NCBI RefSeq assembly: GCF_026745355.1
Contig: NC_079206.1
Span: 19,628,019-19,692,018, forward strand
Reading direction: 5' to 3'
DNA: 64,000 nucleotides
From: Beta vulgaris subsp. vulgaris
Lineage: Eukaryota; Streptophyta; Magnoliopsida; Caryophyllales; Amaranthaceae
The position numbers were made by a program, and so were the translations under genes. The notes below the pieces were generated by a model that saw only the letters and a list, made by a program, of their open reading frames with translations, ran no database searches and was not told the origin of the DNA. Below are positions 54,972-64,000 of the stretch, one piece after another. Each line of letters starts with the position of its first letter. Position 1 is the stretch's first letter.

Positions 54972-57900
54972 ATGGATTCGTCCTCTTCATCGAACAATCC
55001 CGGCCGCTCAAGGGTTGGTGCTAACCCTAGAACAGAGGGCATGACTTCCTCGGCATCTTCTAGAGTTGGACCTCTCTTGGCCGGACATGCATTCTTTTTC
55101 TTTAGCCATGGACGGCATAGTCAGACGACCCAATCTTTACCTGTGCAGGGTAATCTGGCGCGCGTCAAGCAGACGACTCGTATCAGAAGAGGGGTTAACA
55201 TGCCGGCCTCTAGCTCAGAAAAGGAGGCATCAACTGTACGAATTCCCGCTGATGGAGAGCGAGAGATCCAGAGCGCTCGTCCTACCAATCCAAACCCGTC
55301 TCTTGACCTCGTCCAGGAGGAGTCTGAAGTTCAAGGCTCTCCAGAGCCTAACCCGTCAAATCCAAGGGTCGCCTCAGATGAGTGGAATGAGGCCGAAAGC
55401 ACTTTTGCCGCCGGTAACGACTCAGACGAGCCATCCACTACCTCTTCTGAGATAAGGCGGCGTCTTGGCCCCTTGTTTGACCCTAGATACATCCTGGCCG
55501 ATAGTGGCTGGTTAGGACGAGTAGGTCGCCATCTGGACCACCTTTCTTCAGCCATACCCATGCCGGGGTATCGGTTTGTTCTTCCTGGCCGGGAGGACAC
55601 TATACTTAGTGCTCCTGCTGCGCATTTTGTATTTATCGTCTGGCCTTAGATGCCGGACTGCGCTTTCCTCTTCATCCCTTCATCACTCGACTTCTTTATT
55701 ATTACAACATAGGACTCAATCAACTTGCCCCAAATTCATGGCAAAATATTCTAACTTTTATAGCCGTCTGCGAGTTTAAGGGCGTCGACCCGTCCATGGC
55801 GGCCTTCTCACAAATGCACTATGTCTCCAAGGTCCCCAAAACTGTTAATGGGGCTTGTGTTAGCGTTTGCAACCGGCAAGGCTACATGACGTCTTGGGAC
55901 AAGATGTCGAAGATGCATGCTTGTAAGGCCGAGTTTCTGTTCATCCAAGCTCCAAACGAGGCGGTAGCCAGACGGTACCGCTTTACTAGCCGGAGTGCTA
56001 CCAACACTGGACGAACAGCGTCCTTCCTGGAGCTGGAGAACAGCTCGGCTGAGGAGTTGATGGAGTATTTTAAGATTTCAGAATATTCCATCAATGACAT
56101 CTCCTTTAAGGGTCCGTCCAACTCGATCCCTTTCAAGGAGATGTTTTACAGCGACAATTTCTTGGTCGCGGCCGGGTTGAGACCGGCCGCGGATAGAGGT
56201 ATACCCTTCAAAATCTCTAAGTAAACCCCTTCGTCCTAAGTTTGAGATTCTCACCATGCCTTTTCTTCTTATGCAGATTCGGCCAAGGCGAAACTAAGAA
56301 AGTCTTGGAAAGGAGGCATGAGTGCGTCCAAATTCACAGACTCTCTCTGGAAGGAGTTCAGCAAGACTGGTGCTGAAAAGAGATCGGACACACTGGTAGG
56401 CCTTCTTTTTTTCTTTTTTTTTTTTTTTTTTTTTTTGAAACGTCCAGTGCTTACTCTGGGCGAGTTCGCTCTTTATGGAGCAAAACGTCATAACTTTCCT
56501 TGGACGTTTTCCTTCATCACAGAGCAGAGCGTCCTTGGTTAATGGCTGGACGAACTCGTTCTCCCTGAAGCAAGTCGTCCTAACTCCATTTTGGACGTCT
56601 TGCTTCTTCAAGGAGCAGATCGTCCTAAAATCATTTTGGACACCTTGCTTCTTGGAAGAGCAAATCGTCCTGACTTTGTTCTGGACGCTTTGCTTCCTCG
56701 AAGGCAAATCGTCCTGATAATTTTTTGGACGCCTTGCTTGCTCGAATAGCAGATCGTCCTGATAATTTTTGGACGCCTTGCTCGCTCGAAGAGCAGATCG
56801 TCCTGAATTTATTTTGGAAGCCTTGCTCGCTCGAAGAGCAGATCGTCCTCAATTTATTTTGGATGCCTTGCTCCTTTGAGAAATAGAGCATTTGCAGATC
56901 TTTCGGACGAGCTCCAACTTCCTCTGATTTTGTTCTTTGTTTTTTCAGAAAAATGCCCCAACGTCTAAGGCGTTGACGGAGAAGCCGGCCGCCAAGAAGA
57001 GACCGGCCAATGCCAGCGAGGCCCCTCCTCCTAAAAAGGCCAAGGGGTTTACGGCCAAGAAGAAGAAGACATCTCGGCCAATACCCAAGGTCGAGATAGA
57101 GATTCCGGCCAAGGATGAAGCTCTAGCCAAAGAGGAGCTTCCCATGGTTGACGATTTGGCCATGGTGACTTACACCGGTCCTTCCGGTCCTTCAGCCACT
57201 GATCAGCCGATCATTGATATGGATGTGGCCGCGGACGGGTCAGCCTTCTCAGGTCCGGTGGCCAAACTGGTAGGCCAAATGTCGGAGGCGTATAGGACGG
57301 CCTCCTGTTCCTCTGGTGAGTCTTATTACTCAAATGTCGTTAGAACCCTTGGGGTTGGCGGGCGGCCAATGAGTCCCTCCAACCGTCAGACTATCGTTAT
57401 ACCCGTCAGAAATACTAACGAGTCACCTCTTTCAGATAATGGGAAGGGCAAAGCTGATGAAGCTCCAGCCGGCTCTCCAATTCTTTCTGACGACGAATCT
57501 TCGGCTGCTTTTTTGAAGAGAAGCTCGGCAGACAGAGAGAAGCTCAAGCTGGAGCTTTTCAAATGCTTCCCTGAAACCTACACCAAGGGTTTGAGGGGAG
57601 CTTCATCAGGACATGTCGGCTGCATGTCTCAACTGGCTACAGAGGTAACTTTCCTTTAGACGCTTTGGAACTTCATACTTAGATATATTTTCCTCAATTT
57701 TGCATCCGTCCTAACACTTCCCATTTTTCTTTTGACAGCTCTTTGCTCGCAGTTTTATGGCCGAAAACTGGGCCCGGCAACTGAGAAAAGAGAACAAGAA
57801 ACTCATTTCTGATGTTACTAAGGCTGCCAACCATATCCAGTATTCCATGGCCTAGCAGGAGCTACTGCACCAACAGTCAAAAACGGCCTGGGAAAAACAG

Positions 57901-58331
57901 TCGGCTGAGATGGAGGCCCAAATCAAGAACTATCTCCTCCGCCTGACCAGTCTCTTGGACGAGAAGGATGCCATTCGCCAGGAGAGGGACGTGGCCTTGG
58001 TGGCCGCGGCAGAACTTACGAGAGAGAACCGTTTTCTCCGAGGAAAGGGCCACATGCTGAAACTAAAGCTTTCGGTCACTGAGGAGGCGGCCAAGGAAGC
58101 TATGAACGAAGTAATCAACACTTCGAAGGCCTGGGCTGTGCAGGCCTTTGAAATGCTGGCCGAAGAGGAGGACGTCCCAGGTATGTCCGTCGGCTAGAGT
58201 TTCAGGAGAGCCTGCACAAGGCTACCATCAAAGGGGTGGAACTCCCCGTCTTCCAAGAATCGTCAGAAGACGAGGAAGAGGATGAAACTGAAGCCCAGGA
58301 CGAAGAGAACGACATTCCTCCCGAGGCTTAG
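54972..58331 (+). pseudogene. Antisense spliced gene of Tat element, copy 2
   Basis: Exons matching copy 1: 54972-56208, 56277-56395, 56949-57644 and 57739-58331, with the same splice borders. The third exon is Lys/Pro-rich with PPPKKAKGFTAKKKKTSRP, a good nuclear-localisation-type signal. The fourth forms a coiled coil and ends in an acidic tail. Lesions are a frame slip near 55630, a TAG near 57855 and a slip near 58180. None is shared with copy 1, so the parent gene was intact in all four exons. Conserved splice sites and a central PF04195-like block suggest a real protein of unknown function. Confidence 0.75.
56440..56885. repeat. Hairpin-forming tandem array in the antisense-gene intron, copy 2
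   Basis: About nine units of 45-50 bp, each of the form GGACGCCTTGCT...AGCAGATCGTCC, so that GGACG pairs with CGTCC. It follows a T20+ tract (56406-56437) and ends before the third exon. The array lies in the same intron as in copy 1, but the unit sequence has been homogenised differently. Confidence 0.85.
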
Positions 58332-59395
58332 CTTTTCCCATTCCTCTCTCTCGGCCGCAGGCCTTTTTGTACTTGTCGCTTTTTAGATTAGTTTTGTAAT
58401 TTAGTTTTTAGATTAGCTTGTAATCCTTTCTTCTATCTATGAAAAGTTATCTTTTTCAATCCCTGCTGCTTTATACTTTAATGCAAAAGCCGCCTTGTTT
58501 CATGATTTAATATTTATGCCAAGTACGAAAGCAATTTGTCTTAACATAATTCAGACGAGTCCCCCAGCCCCTTTGGCCGAGCGTATTAAGGCATTTATCA
58601 ATATCCCAGGCGTTAATGCACAAGTGTTAAAGCAATCCGCCATAACATACTTCGTCTAAACCATTAGTTCTTTTTGGACGAGTAGATCAGGACGTTCACC
58701 AGATGCCAAAGCAAAAACTTGTGAGTTTAAAAACTGCTAAGTTAATAACTTGTTCGGCCTGAATCTGGACAATCATTCGTCATTGGACAAAGACTTAGTC
58801 ATTTCTAAATTATGCCCCTATATGCCCCCCTTCTTGGACGAGGAGTTTTTGATAACCTTCCTCTTGTTCAAGAAGGAGAAAAGCCCATAATTTCTAAATA
58901 ACTTTGACGTTTTTATAAGAGTGGTTGCAACTCGTCCATCTTTGTTAAATTATGAAATATATTCTTGTTCCTTTACTAAGGTTGTTATTTCTAAGTTTTT
59001 GGCTTTTGGACGGAAGGTAGGATACCTTTACTAAGGCGTCCTAATTCCAGCCGACCTTGTTTAGGAGATGTTACTCTTTAAGTAAACAAACGGCTAATTT
59101 ATGTAATTATCCATTTTTAGGATGATAATATGATCAGTCGATCTCCTAATAGAAGGTGCATTTTCATTTGCTGCTCTGTTGTGTTTATTAGCTTTGACGA
59201 TAGTATATAACTTAAGCAAATAAATCAAACAGAAGTCATAGAGAAGTAGAGCTGTATTATATGAATTTTGCTTGACGGAGAGTCAAGGTACATGTATACA
59301 TTCTACTTTTTTCATTGTAATGCATTAAGAGAAGATTACAATTTGTCAAGATGCCCTAAACAAAGTATTTCTTCAAAGTATCAGAATTCCACGTC
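58332..59395. other. Non-coding stretch between converging genes, Tat copy 2
   Basis: Homologous to 13565-14648. No reading frame. It separates the 3' ends of the antisense gene and pol. Confidence 0.6.
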
Positions 59396-60495
59396 CTAGG
59401 AATGGAACGCCGTCCATGCCTTCCAGACGAAAGGTGCCTTCTGAACTACTTCGATTATTTTGTAGGGTCCTTCCCAGTTAGGGGTGAGCTTCCCTAGCTC
59501 CTTGGCTCGGCCGACCGCTTCCATTTTTCTCAAGACGAGATCTCCAAGCTTCAATGGACGCCTTGCAACTCTTTTGTTAAACTCCCTTGCCATCCTTAAC
59601 TTATAAGTGCATTCTCAGCAATGCATTGCCCTGACTTCGGGACTAAGTCCAAAGCCGTCCGAAGAGCTGCCCAGTTAGCATCTTCTGAGTACATCATCAC
59701 CCTCAAGGTTGGTTCTTCAATCCCAATAGTAAGGACGGCCTCAGAGCCATAAACCATCATGAAAGGAGTTTCTCCCGTGGAGTTCTTGGTCGTTCTCTTT
59801 ATTGACCACAAGACCAGCTGCAATTCTTCCACCCATTGCCCCTTTGCATTATCTAACTTCTTTTTGATCCCGGCCGATAAAATCTTATTAAAAGCCTCGA
59901 CCTGCCCATTGGCTTGTGGATGAGCTACTGCAGCAAAGTGAGCTTTGATTGCTTGATCAGCCAACCATTGACGAAGCTTGGGCGTTTCAAACTGTGGCCC
60001 ATTGTCAAAGACGATCGACTGGGGAATACCAAACCTTGTGATAAGGTTCTTCCAGATGAACCCTTTGACGTCATTGTTAGTAATGCCTCTTAATGCTTCA
60101 GCTTCAACCAACTTTGTAAAGTAATCAACAGCTACTATTACAAACTTTTTCTGGCCGGCAGCAATAGGAAAGGGGCCAAGAACATCCATACCCCATTTGG
60201 CAAAGGGAAGGGGGAAGAGGATTGGAGTTAAGTAGTTGGACGGCTTCTGATAGATGTTGCCATGCTTCTGGCAACTATCACATTTCTTGGCATAGAGCAA
60301 GGCGTCCTCTTTCAAGGTCGGCCAAAAGTAGCCAGTCCTGAGAGCCTTTTCTCCTAACACTCTCCCTCCAATGTGGGAAGCACAAGCTCCCTCATGCAGT
60401 TCCTTTAAAACGTCCAATCCCTCTTTTCTGCTAATGCACTTAAGGAGAGGCCGGTTGTAGGATTTTTTTGTATAGAGTCTCATTCCACAACTCAA
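59396..60495 (-). pseudogene. Integrase, Tat copy 2
   Basis: A 299-codon open frame (60495-59596) contains nearly all of integrase. Zinc ligands are H34, H41, C72 and C75. The catalytic triad is D104 (WGMDVLG), D164 (FDNGPQF) and E200 (NGQVEAF) with exactly 35 residues between the second D and E, the D,D35E arrangement. The C-terminal part with GPYKIIEVVQ continues in another frame at 59396-59593. Integrase joins the cDNA ends to host DNA. The core looks catalytically complete, but a frame slip near 59600 and another before residue 1 separate it from the rest of pol. Confidence 0.88.
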
Positions 60496-60831
60496 ACTAC
60501 TTGTCCCTAGCTTTCACATACTTAGCTTCTACGGATCAAGAGGTAACTGGCAGTCTTCTTGAATTCAATGATGGGGCTCATCCACTCATTTTCTCGGCTG
60601 AGAATCAGAACTTCCTCGGCCTCAATGCTCTTGCCGCCTTGACCTCCCAGAAGACTGTTCTAGGGACATCCCTTCAGCCGAACTGGCCAGCTTAGAAAGA
60701 GCATCAGCCTGATGGTTTTCAGATGTAGGCACTTGATCTAGGACGAACCTCTTCAAAGACTTGATCTCTTCTTTGACCAAGTTCATATATTTACTCATAG
60801 ACGCTTCTTTGCACTCAAGATCTTCGTTTAC

Positions 60832-61487
60832 TTAACTGACCACCAGCAGAGAGTCAGTTTTAGCCTCAATCTCCAAGGCTCCAGCCGCTTTGCACATTTT
60901 TATGCCGGCTAAGAGAGCTTCATACTCTGCTTCATTGTTTGAAGCCTGGAAATTGAACTTCATTGCATATTCAAACTTATCCCCTTCTGGTGATTGGAAA
61001 ATGATCCCTGCCCCACATCCGTTCGCAGTTGAGGATCCGTCCACCATTAAGGTCCAATGCGCTTCCTCTGCTGGGTCTTGGACTTTCTACTGTAGGCCGG
61101 TAAGCTCTACAATGAAATCAGCTAAAGCTTCCCTTTGATTGCCTTTCGAGGCTCGAATGTTAAGTCAAACATATTGAGCTCAACGGCCCATTTCAACATT
61201 CGGCCAGATGCATCCATCTTATGCAACACTTGCCTCAGTGGCTGATCTGTATAAACAAGAATGCTATGGGCTAGGAAGTAAGGCCTTAACTTCCGGCTGG
61301 CCATCAACAGAGCCAGGCCGAACTTCTCAATGGACGAATACCTACTCTCCGCGTCTTTCAAGACATGCCTTACAAAATAGACGGGTATTTGTACTGAGTC
61401 TCTCTCAGCCAAGAGAACAGCACTTACCACAAATGGAGACACGACCAGGTAAACGTACAATTTTTCTCCCTCGGCCGGACTGATCAA
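60832..61487 (-). pseudogene. RNase H and second RNase H, Tat copy 2
   Basis: 61122-61487 carries the RT-linked RNase H (FVRHVLKDAESRYSSIEKFG, LAHSILVYTDQPLRQVLHK, LNMFDLTFEPRKAI). 60832-61047 carries the beginning of the second RNase H (MVDGSSTANGCGAGIIFQSP, ASNNEAEYEALLAGIKMCKA). They degrade the RNA strand during reverse transcription. The two lie in different frames, with a slip near 61125. The D-G-S-S/E/D pattern of the second domain is recognisable to about 60840, where it breaks. Confidence 0.85.
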
Positions 61488-61488
61488 T

Positions 61489-62279
61489 CTAGGCAGTGCC
61501 GAAGATGATCTTTAACTTGCTGAAGCGCGCCTCAGCCTCTTCCGTCCATTCAAACTTGGCATTCTTTTTAATAGTTGCAAAGAAATGGTGACATTTGTCC
61601 CCTGATTTCGAAAGAAACCGTCCAAGAGCAGCCAAACAACGCGTCAGACGCTGAACTTCTTTGACTTTAGACGGCGAAGTCATATTCATAATAGCTTGAA
61701 TTTTGTCGGGATTGGCCTCAATCCCTCTCTGATCGACCAAAAACCACAGAAATTTTCCAGCTACTACGCCGAATACGCATTTCTGCGGATTGAGCTTTAA
61801 CTTGTACTTCCTCAAAGTGAGGAAAGTTTCCCTCAAATCTGTCCAGATGATCCTTTTTTCTTACTCTTGACGATCATATCGTCGATATAAGCTTCCATAT
61901 TTCTCCCATGTTGTGGCTGAAACACTGTGTTGATAAGCCTTTGAAAAGTGGCCGGTGCATTTCTCAGGCCGAAGGGCATCCGGAGCCACCCATACAGCCC
62001 TTTCTCTGTAATGACGGAGGTTTTATCTTGATCGTCTGGCCACATGGGAATCTGGTGGAAGCCTGAGTAAGCGTCCATGAAACTCAGCAATGCATGACCT
62101 ACTATAGAATCAACCAGACGATTAATCTTGGGCAACGGAAAGCTGTCTTTAGGACAAGCCTTGTTTAAATCCGTGTAATCAACGCACATCCTCCATGTGC
62201 CATTCGGCTTCGGAACCATCACAACATTTGCTACCCAATCTGGATAATAAGTTTCACGGATGAACTTAGATTTGAGCAA
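61489..62279 (-). pseudogene. Reverse transcriptase, Tat copy 2
   Basis: 62279-61833 encodes MCVDYTDLNKACPKDSFPLP, LLSFMDAYSGFHQIPM, MPFGLRNAPATFQRLIN and AYIDDMIVKS, so the D of DAYSG and the YIDD box of the active site are all present. The thumb and connection (LNPQKCVFGVVAGKFL, RGIEANPDKIQAI, LTRCLAALGRFLS) continue at 61836-61489 in another frame after a slip next to the YIDD motif (near 61840-61860). Confidence 0.88.
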
Positions 62280-62351
62280 CTTTTGAACTTCTTCATCAAC
62301 GGCCTGATTTCTGGCCGGCCCTAGATGCCTCTTTTTCTGCCGAATAGGCTT

Positions 62352-62897
62352 CTACCCTGGCTCAATGTTTAGCCTATGCACCACCACCTCAGGATCTATC
62401 CCAGGCATTTCCTCTACGGAATAGGCAAAGACATCCTCGAATTCTCTCAACAGCTTGATCAAGGCGTCCTTGATTTCAGAATTCAGGATGGACCCAATCT
62501 TTAATGTTCTCTCTGGACGATCTGGTTTTAAACAAATTTCTACCGGACTTTCTACCAGCTCCGGACGTTCTAGTCCCAGACTCATTATTGCCATCACCTC
62601 CTCAGATGAATTCATTTCTTCTTTAATAGCCAAGCACTTTCTCTTCTTGCTGGGCAAGAGCATTGACGGCTTGCTCTCAGGAAGAGGTAGCATTTGAACC
62701 TTCTCTACTTCTTGCTTTAGCTCACCAATCTGGCCCTTTATCTTCTCGGCCGAGTCATCCTCCCGGACCTTTGGATGTTCTGCCTTTTCCTTCCATGATG
62801 ATGGTTTGAGAGTGGTAAGGTAACATTCCCTAGCAGCTTGCTGATGTCCATAAAGAGCTCCAATCTTCCCCCCATCACACTCAAACTTCATTAGCAT
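62352..62897 (-). pseudogene. Protease-RT linker, Tat copy 2, truncated
   Basis: The open frame starts at the insertion junction (MLMKFECDGGK, equivalent to the end of the protease domain in copy 1). It continues through a Lys/Glu-rich linker to EFEDVFAYSVEEMPGIDPEV and VHRLNIEPG, the entry to RT. The catalytic part of the protease lies beyond the inserted LTR, out of view. Confidence 0.75.
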
Positions 62898-62898
62898 T

Positions 62899-64000
62899 TG
62901 TTGAACCCTAGTTTTGATGATGACAAAGAAACAAAGATGCGAACTAAGTAGTGCACTAATGAGTTATTTAAGTGTATGATTCTTAAGGTATCAATGAAAG
63001 GAACTAGGAGAATACGAAGTCAAGGAAGAAGTCAAGAGAGGATTTCAAAGGCTAAGTTAAAAAGTTTCTATAAGTTGATACTGGAGCAAGCATTGGATCA
63101 AGAAGAATAAAAGCAAGGTGTTTTATTTTCTAGTTCCATTGTAACGGAACAAAGTAAGGATGGTAAGGAACAGTGGCAGTTTTATTTGAGAATGAAAGTT
63201 TGTTCCTTTCTAAGGAACAAACTAAGTGGCACTAAACGAATCTGTTAAAGGAACTTGGTTTATAAAGGAACTAGACTTAGGCGTGCTGTAAGTTAAACAG
63301 TACAATAATGAATTGAGTAAGTCATGCCTAAAAAATAGGAAATCAGTTTAACTTTAGTGAAAATCAGTTTTTAAATATAAATTTTTTTTTAAAGAAAAGA
63401 TTTTGTTTTTCGAAATAGATAGGAAAAATATTATCCGGTTTTTAGGAAACGTTTATTTAAAAAAAGATAATATTTTCTTAAAGATTAAAATTCATTTTAA
63501 TAATAAAACTGTTTTGGTATTTAAACTGATTTTTGGATAAAGCTCAAGAAACTCTTAATCTTTAGGAGTTGTGGCTAAGATATATCCACGTTCAAAATGA
63601 GATCATGGGATCATGGGACATGATGAGAAACGTGTTCCTTAGGGGAAGGAACATCATGGGTTAATGGACTTAACATGAAATCGATTTTTACTCCCACGTT
63701 CTTTGTGATTGTCACTATAAATACTGAAGTCTAAATGAGTTCCAAAATGTGTCTGACTAAGTAATTAAGTGAGTTTAACTAATTAAGTGTCAGTGCCTTC
63801 ATTTTCTCATAATAGCCATTTGTTCTTTGCTTTCTTACTCTAATTCCACTAAGCTTATTTCGTCAATTGTATTTTGGTTTTTGGGGTAAGGGAACTTTGA
63901 GTGAAGTTCTGTAAGAGAGAAGCTTTGAGTAAAGCTTGTATGAGTGAGAAAACTTCGAGTGAAGTTAAGAGGAACTACTGTTAAGGGAACAGTGGCTCAG
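62899..64000 (+). mobile_element. LTR of a nested retrotransposon, running off the window
   Basis: The sequence starts TGTTGAACCCTAGTTTTGAT, immediately after GCATT in pol of copy 2, where copy 1 has an uninterrupted GCATTAAATGG. The TG start, the absence of coding sequence and a TATA box about 820 bp in fit an LTR of more than 1.1 kb. The start resembles long LTRs of SIRE/Maximus-type Ty1-copia elements, which I infer with low certainty. Repeated GGAAC and GAGTGAAGTT words near 63160-63250 and 63890-63970 are typical LTR filler. Confidence 0.7.
63716..63723 (+). promoter_or_regulatory. TATA box in the nested LTR
   Basis: TATAAATA in the context GATTGTCACTATAAATACTG, a likely LTR promoter with transcription starting about 30 bp further on. 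It supports the plus orientation. Confidence 0.55.

Larger units (their letters stand above)
53923..62898 (-). mobile_element. Tat-clade Ty3-gypsy retrotransposon, copy 2, 5' part cut off
   Basis: Same family as 9030-20968: LTR (53923-54547), polypurine tract, antisense gene (54972-58331) and minus-strand pol. Homology to copy 1 ends at GCATT (62894-62898). Where copy 1 continues AAATGG, a new sequence starting TGTTGAACCC begins. Copy 2 is therefore interrupted by another insertion and its gag and 5' LTR lie outside the window. Left flank CCTTC (53918-53922) is the expected target duplication; its partner is not visible. Pol is less damaged than in copy 1. Confidence 0.92.

Noticed and set aside
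1..64000. tRNA or rRNA genes
   Set aside because: I saw no cloverleaf with A and B boxes and no rRNA core sequence. The tRNA-like match at 20329-20345 is the primer-binding site.

Overview
The window is nuclear DNA of a flowering plant (probably a eudicot; I cannot fix the species). It is AT-rich and has GT-AG introns, En/Spm (CACTA) DNA transposons, Ty3-gypsy Tat-clade LTR retrotransposons (recognised by a second RNase H domain between RNase H and integrase), a Stowaway-type MITE, and exon fragments of plant host genes (PPR, DUF3082-like, ankyrin-type acyl-CoA-binding-protein-like, Tim17/22/23-like). I see no intact ordinary host gene; almost everything is transposable-element sequence with other elements nested inside it.

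Layout. 1-5737: flank with a Stowaway MITE (377-649), a short LINE-type retroposon with a 14-bp target duplication (2491-3101) and simple repeats. 5741-47695: one very large CACTA element flanked by a 3-bp duplication (AAG at 5738-5740 and 47696-47698). Its TNP2 transposase gene (8971-28949) and second, Ulp1-protease-like gene (35385-47165) are split by five later insertions: a full Tat element (9030-20968, 5-bp duplication GATGG), a 2.7-kb solo LTR (21166-23864), a 2.0-kb non-autonomous CACTA (26335-28352, duplication GTG), a 3.9-kb CACTA carrying host gene pieces (31091-35035, duplication CAA), and a truncated third Tat-like element (about 37024-42480). Removing the three insertions that interrupt TNP2, with one duplication copy each, rejoins the reading frame across every junction. 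Without the five inserts the CACTA would be about 16 kb.

47696-53922: right flank, the left end of another CACTA (48117), and a CACTA (48958-53720) with the same terminal repeats as the giant element. It carries an ankyrin exon and three clean exons of a Tim17/22/23-type protein. 53923-62898: a second copy of the first Tat family, cut by the LTR of a further retrotransposon that starts at 62899 and runs off the window.

The Tat elements hold gag-pol on the minus strand and, next to the 3' LTR, an oppositely transcribed four-exon gene with its own TATA box. The two transcription units converge. In both copies of this family an intron of the antisense gene is filled by an array of about 45-bp hairpin-forming repeats. 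All transposon genes here carry stops or frameshifts, though some single-base gaps may be consensus errors. The functional logic is one of parasites in parasites: CACTA transposases act on terminal repeats and the non-autonomous CACTAs depend on them and carry host exons, while Tat gag-pol would copy its own RNA.
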